A stretch of DNA of 35,217 bases from Bacteroidales bacterium. GTDB lineage: Bacteria; Bacteroidota; Bacteroidia; Bacteroidales; VadinHA17. Position numbers and translations under genes: made by a program. Positions 34,782 through 35,217 of this stretch are shown here, piece after piece (position 1 is the first letter of the stretch; each line of letters opens with the position of its first letter). Location: positions 1,828-37,044 of the forward strand of contig PLLX01000172.1 of assembly GCA_003141415.1 (NCBI GenBank), in the 5' to 3' direction. The notes beneath the pieces were generated by a model, which saw only the letters and a list, made by a program, of their open reading frames with translations, was not told the DNA's origin and did not search any database.

Positions 34782-35123
34782 TCAGTCTACCAGTAAAACA
34801 AGTGAACGCAATCCGGCCAGATCAAGGGTATGCTTTATTCTCAGAGTAGTCCCGTTGGGATAACTGATTTCCATTGGGAAAGCCTCGCATGAGTTGTGAG
34901 GCTCTTGTTGCTCCTGAATGTATCTTGAAGGTCCGCTCATTTGTGTTTGTGTGGAATTAACCAGTAACGGGATAAACCGCTTGCCTGGTTTTCTGTCGAG
35001 CTTTTTTCTCCAATAGTAGTAGGAGGATTTGGGAATGCCTTCGTTGGCGCAAAACGCGGATATGTTAAGACCTGTCTCCTTTTGTCTTTTGATCAGCTCC
35101 AGAATTTTTGATTCGTTTATCAT
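34782..35123 (-). CDS. tnpA: IS66 accessory protein TnpA
   Basis: 113 aa from the ATG at 35123 (MINESKILELIKRQKETGLN); a non-ATG start at 35162 would add 13 residues. ISAFCANEGIPKSSYYYWRK is the helix-turn-helix typical of IS66 Orf1 and IS3 OrfA-like proteins. The C-terminal half (MEISYPNGTTLRI, LAGLRSLVLLVD) also matches IS66 TnpA. It is the first gene after the element's outer inverted repeat. Confidence 0.85.
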   Translation of the reverse strand: MINESKILELIKRQKETGLNISAFCANEGIPKSSYYYWRKKLDRKPGKRFIPLLVNSTQTQMSGPSRYIQEQQEPHNSCEAFPMEISYPNGTTLRIKHTLDLAGLRSLVLLVD

Positions 35124-35175
35124 CTTTATATGTTTTGGCTTAAAAATAATCAGCCGCGACAACTGTAAAAAGATG

Positions 35176-35194
35176 TACTACGCCGGATGCTTAC
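35176..35194 (-). repeat. IS66 terminal inverted repeat (outer end)
   Basis: GTAAGCATCCGGCGTAGTA, read leftward, starts with the GTAA typical of IS66 ends and lies 53 bp before the tnpA start. Flanking bases GATCATTC (35195-35202) would be the 8-bp target copy. The partner repeat has been lost, so this cannot be confirmed here. Confidence 0.6.
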
Positions 35195-35217
35195 GATCAT
35201 TCAGCCCAATCAGGTAA

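Larger units (their letters stand above)
34116..35194 (-). mobile_element. IS66-family insertion sequence, truncated inside tnpC
   Basis: Leftward tnpA, tnpB and the first part of tnpC are present in the usual order. The outer end is GTAAGCATCCGGCGTAGTA (minus strand, 35194-35176), with the GTAA terminus typical of IS66. The other end is lost where IS630 sequence begins at about 34116, so the element cannot transpose by itself. Confidence 0.8.

Noticed and set aside
1-35217. CRISPR arrays, rRNA genes, prophage structural genes, restriction or abortive-infection systems
   Set aside because: Looked for on both strands; no regularly spaced repeats, rRNA-like sequence or recognisable defence/phage proteins were seen.

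Overview
The window looks like chromosomal DNA of a member of the Bacteroidota, probably a glycan-degrading, Bacteroidales-like environmental lineage. The evidence is a type IX secretion C-terminal sorting domain (protein at 2649-4436), Bacteroidota-type promoters (TTTG, 19 bp, TAnnTTTG), secreted GH2, GH109 and CE15-type carbohydrate enzymes, Tat-exported Gfo/Idh/MocA proteins, and IS families common in the phylum. Identifications rest on motif recognition by eye; no database was searched.

Layout. (1) 1-9.35 kb is ordinary chromosome: a partial secreted GH2 enzyme, a T9SS-targeted polysaccharide-deacetylase-like protein, mutS, a saccharopine dehydrogenase-family gene and trmN6. (2) 9.35-13.2 kb is an integration zone. 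A DUF2400/TIGR02757 gene keeps only its last ~90 codons and is cut exactly where a large serine recombinase gene begins. Next come a GC-rich, possibly structured stretch, an unrecognised 169-codon ORF, a tRNA-3'-end-like sequence with a strong hairpin, and an IS1380 remnant. (3) 13.3-22.8 kb is a leftward sugar operon: GntR regulator, cupin phosphoglucose isomerase, MFS sugar porter (frameshifted), ROK sugar kinase, a long mannose-6-phosphate isomerase, a second cupin phosphoglucose isomerase-like protein, a GH109-type Tat protein and a DUF5009 membrane acyltransferase-like protein. (4) 22.8-28.1 kb is decayed DNA: coding remnants, one intact Gfo/Idh-type lipoprotein, a 107-bp MITE-like element, broken IS5-like and rve-type IS copies, and two dead catabolic genes. 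(5) 28.1-32.6 kb holds a Tat-exported sugar-phosphate isomerase-like protein, divergent from a Tat-exported Gfo/Idh protein, then a CE15-like esterase. (6) 32.7-35.2 kb is nested IS damage: a lipoprotein gene cut by an IS630 element that also abuts a truncated IS66.

How the genes fit together. Operon (3) has the parts to import a hexose, phosphorylate it (ROK) and move it to fructose-6-phosphate through one mannose-type and two cupin phosphoglucose isomerases under GntR control; the exact sugar cannot be read from sequence. The exported enzymes around it would release or modify sugars from glycans outside the cytoplasm. The missing 5' part of the DUF2400 gene is not seen anywhere to the right, so everything from 9.6 kb onward may be cargo of a large serine-recombinase element, or the locus may have been rearranged. 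I saw no CRISPR array, rRNA or complete tRNA.
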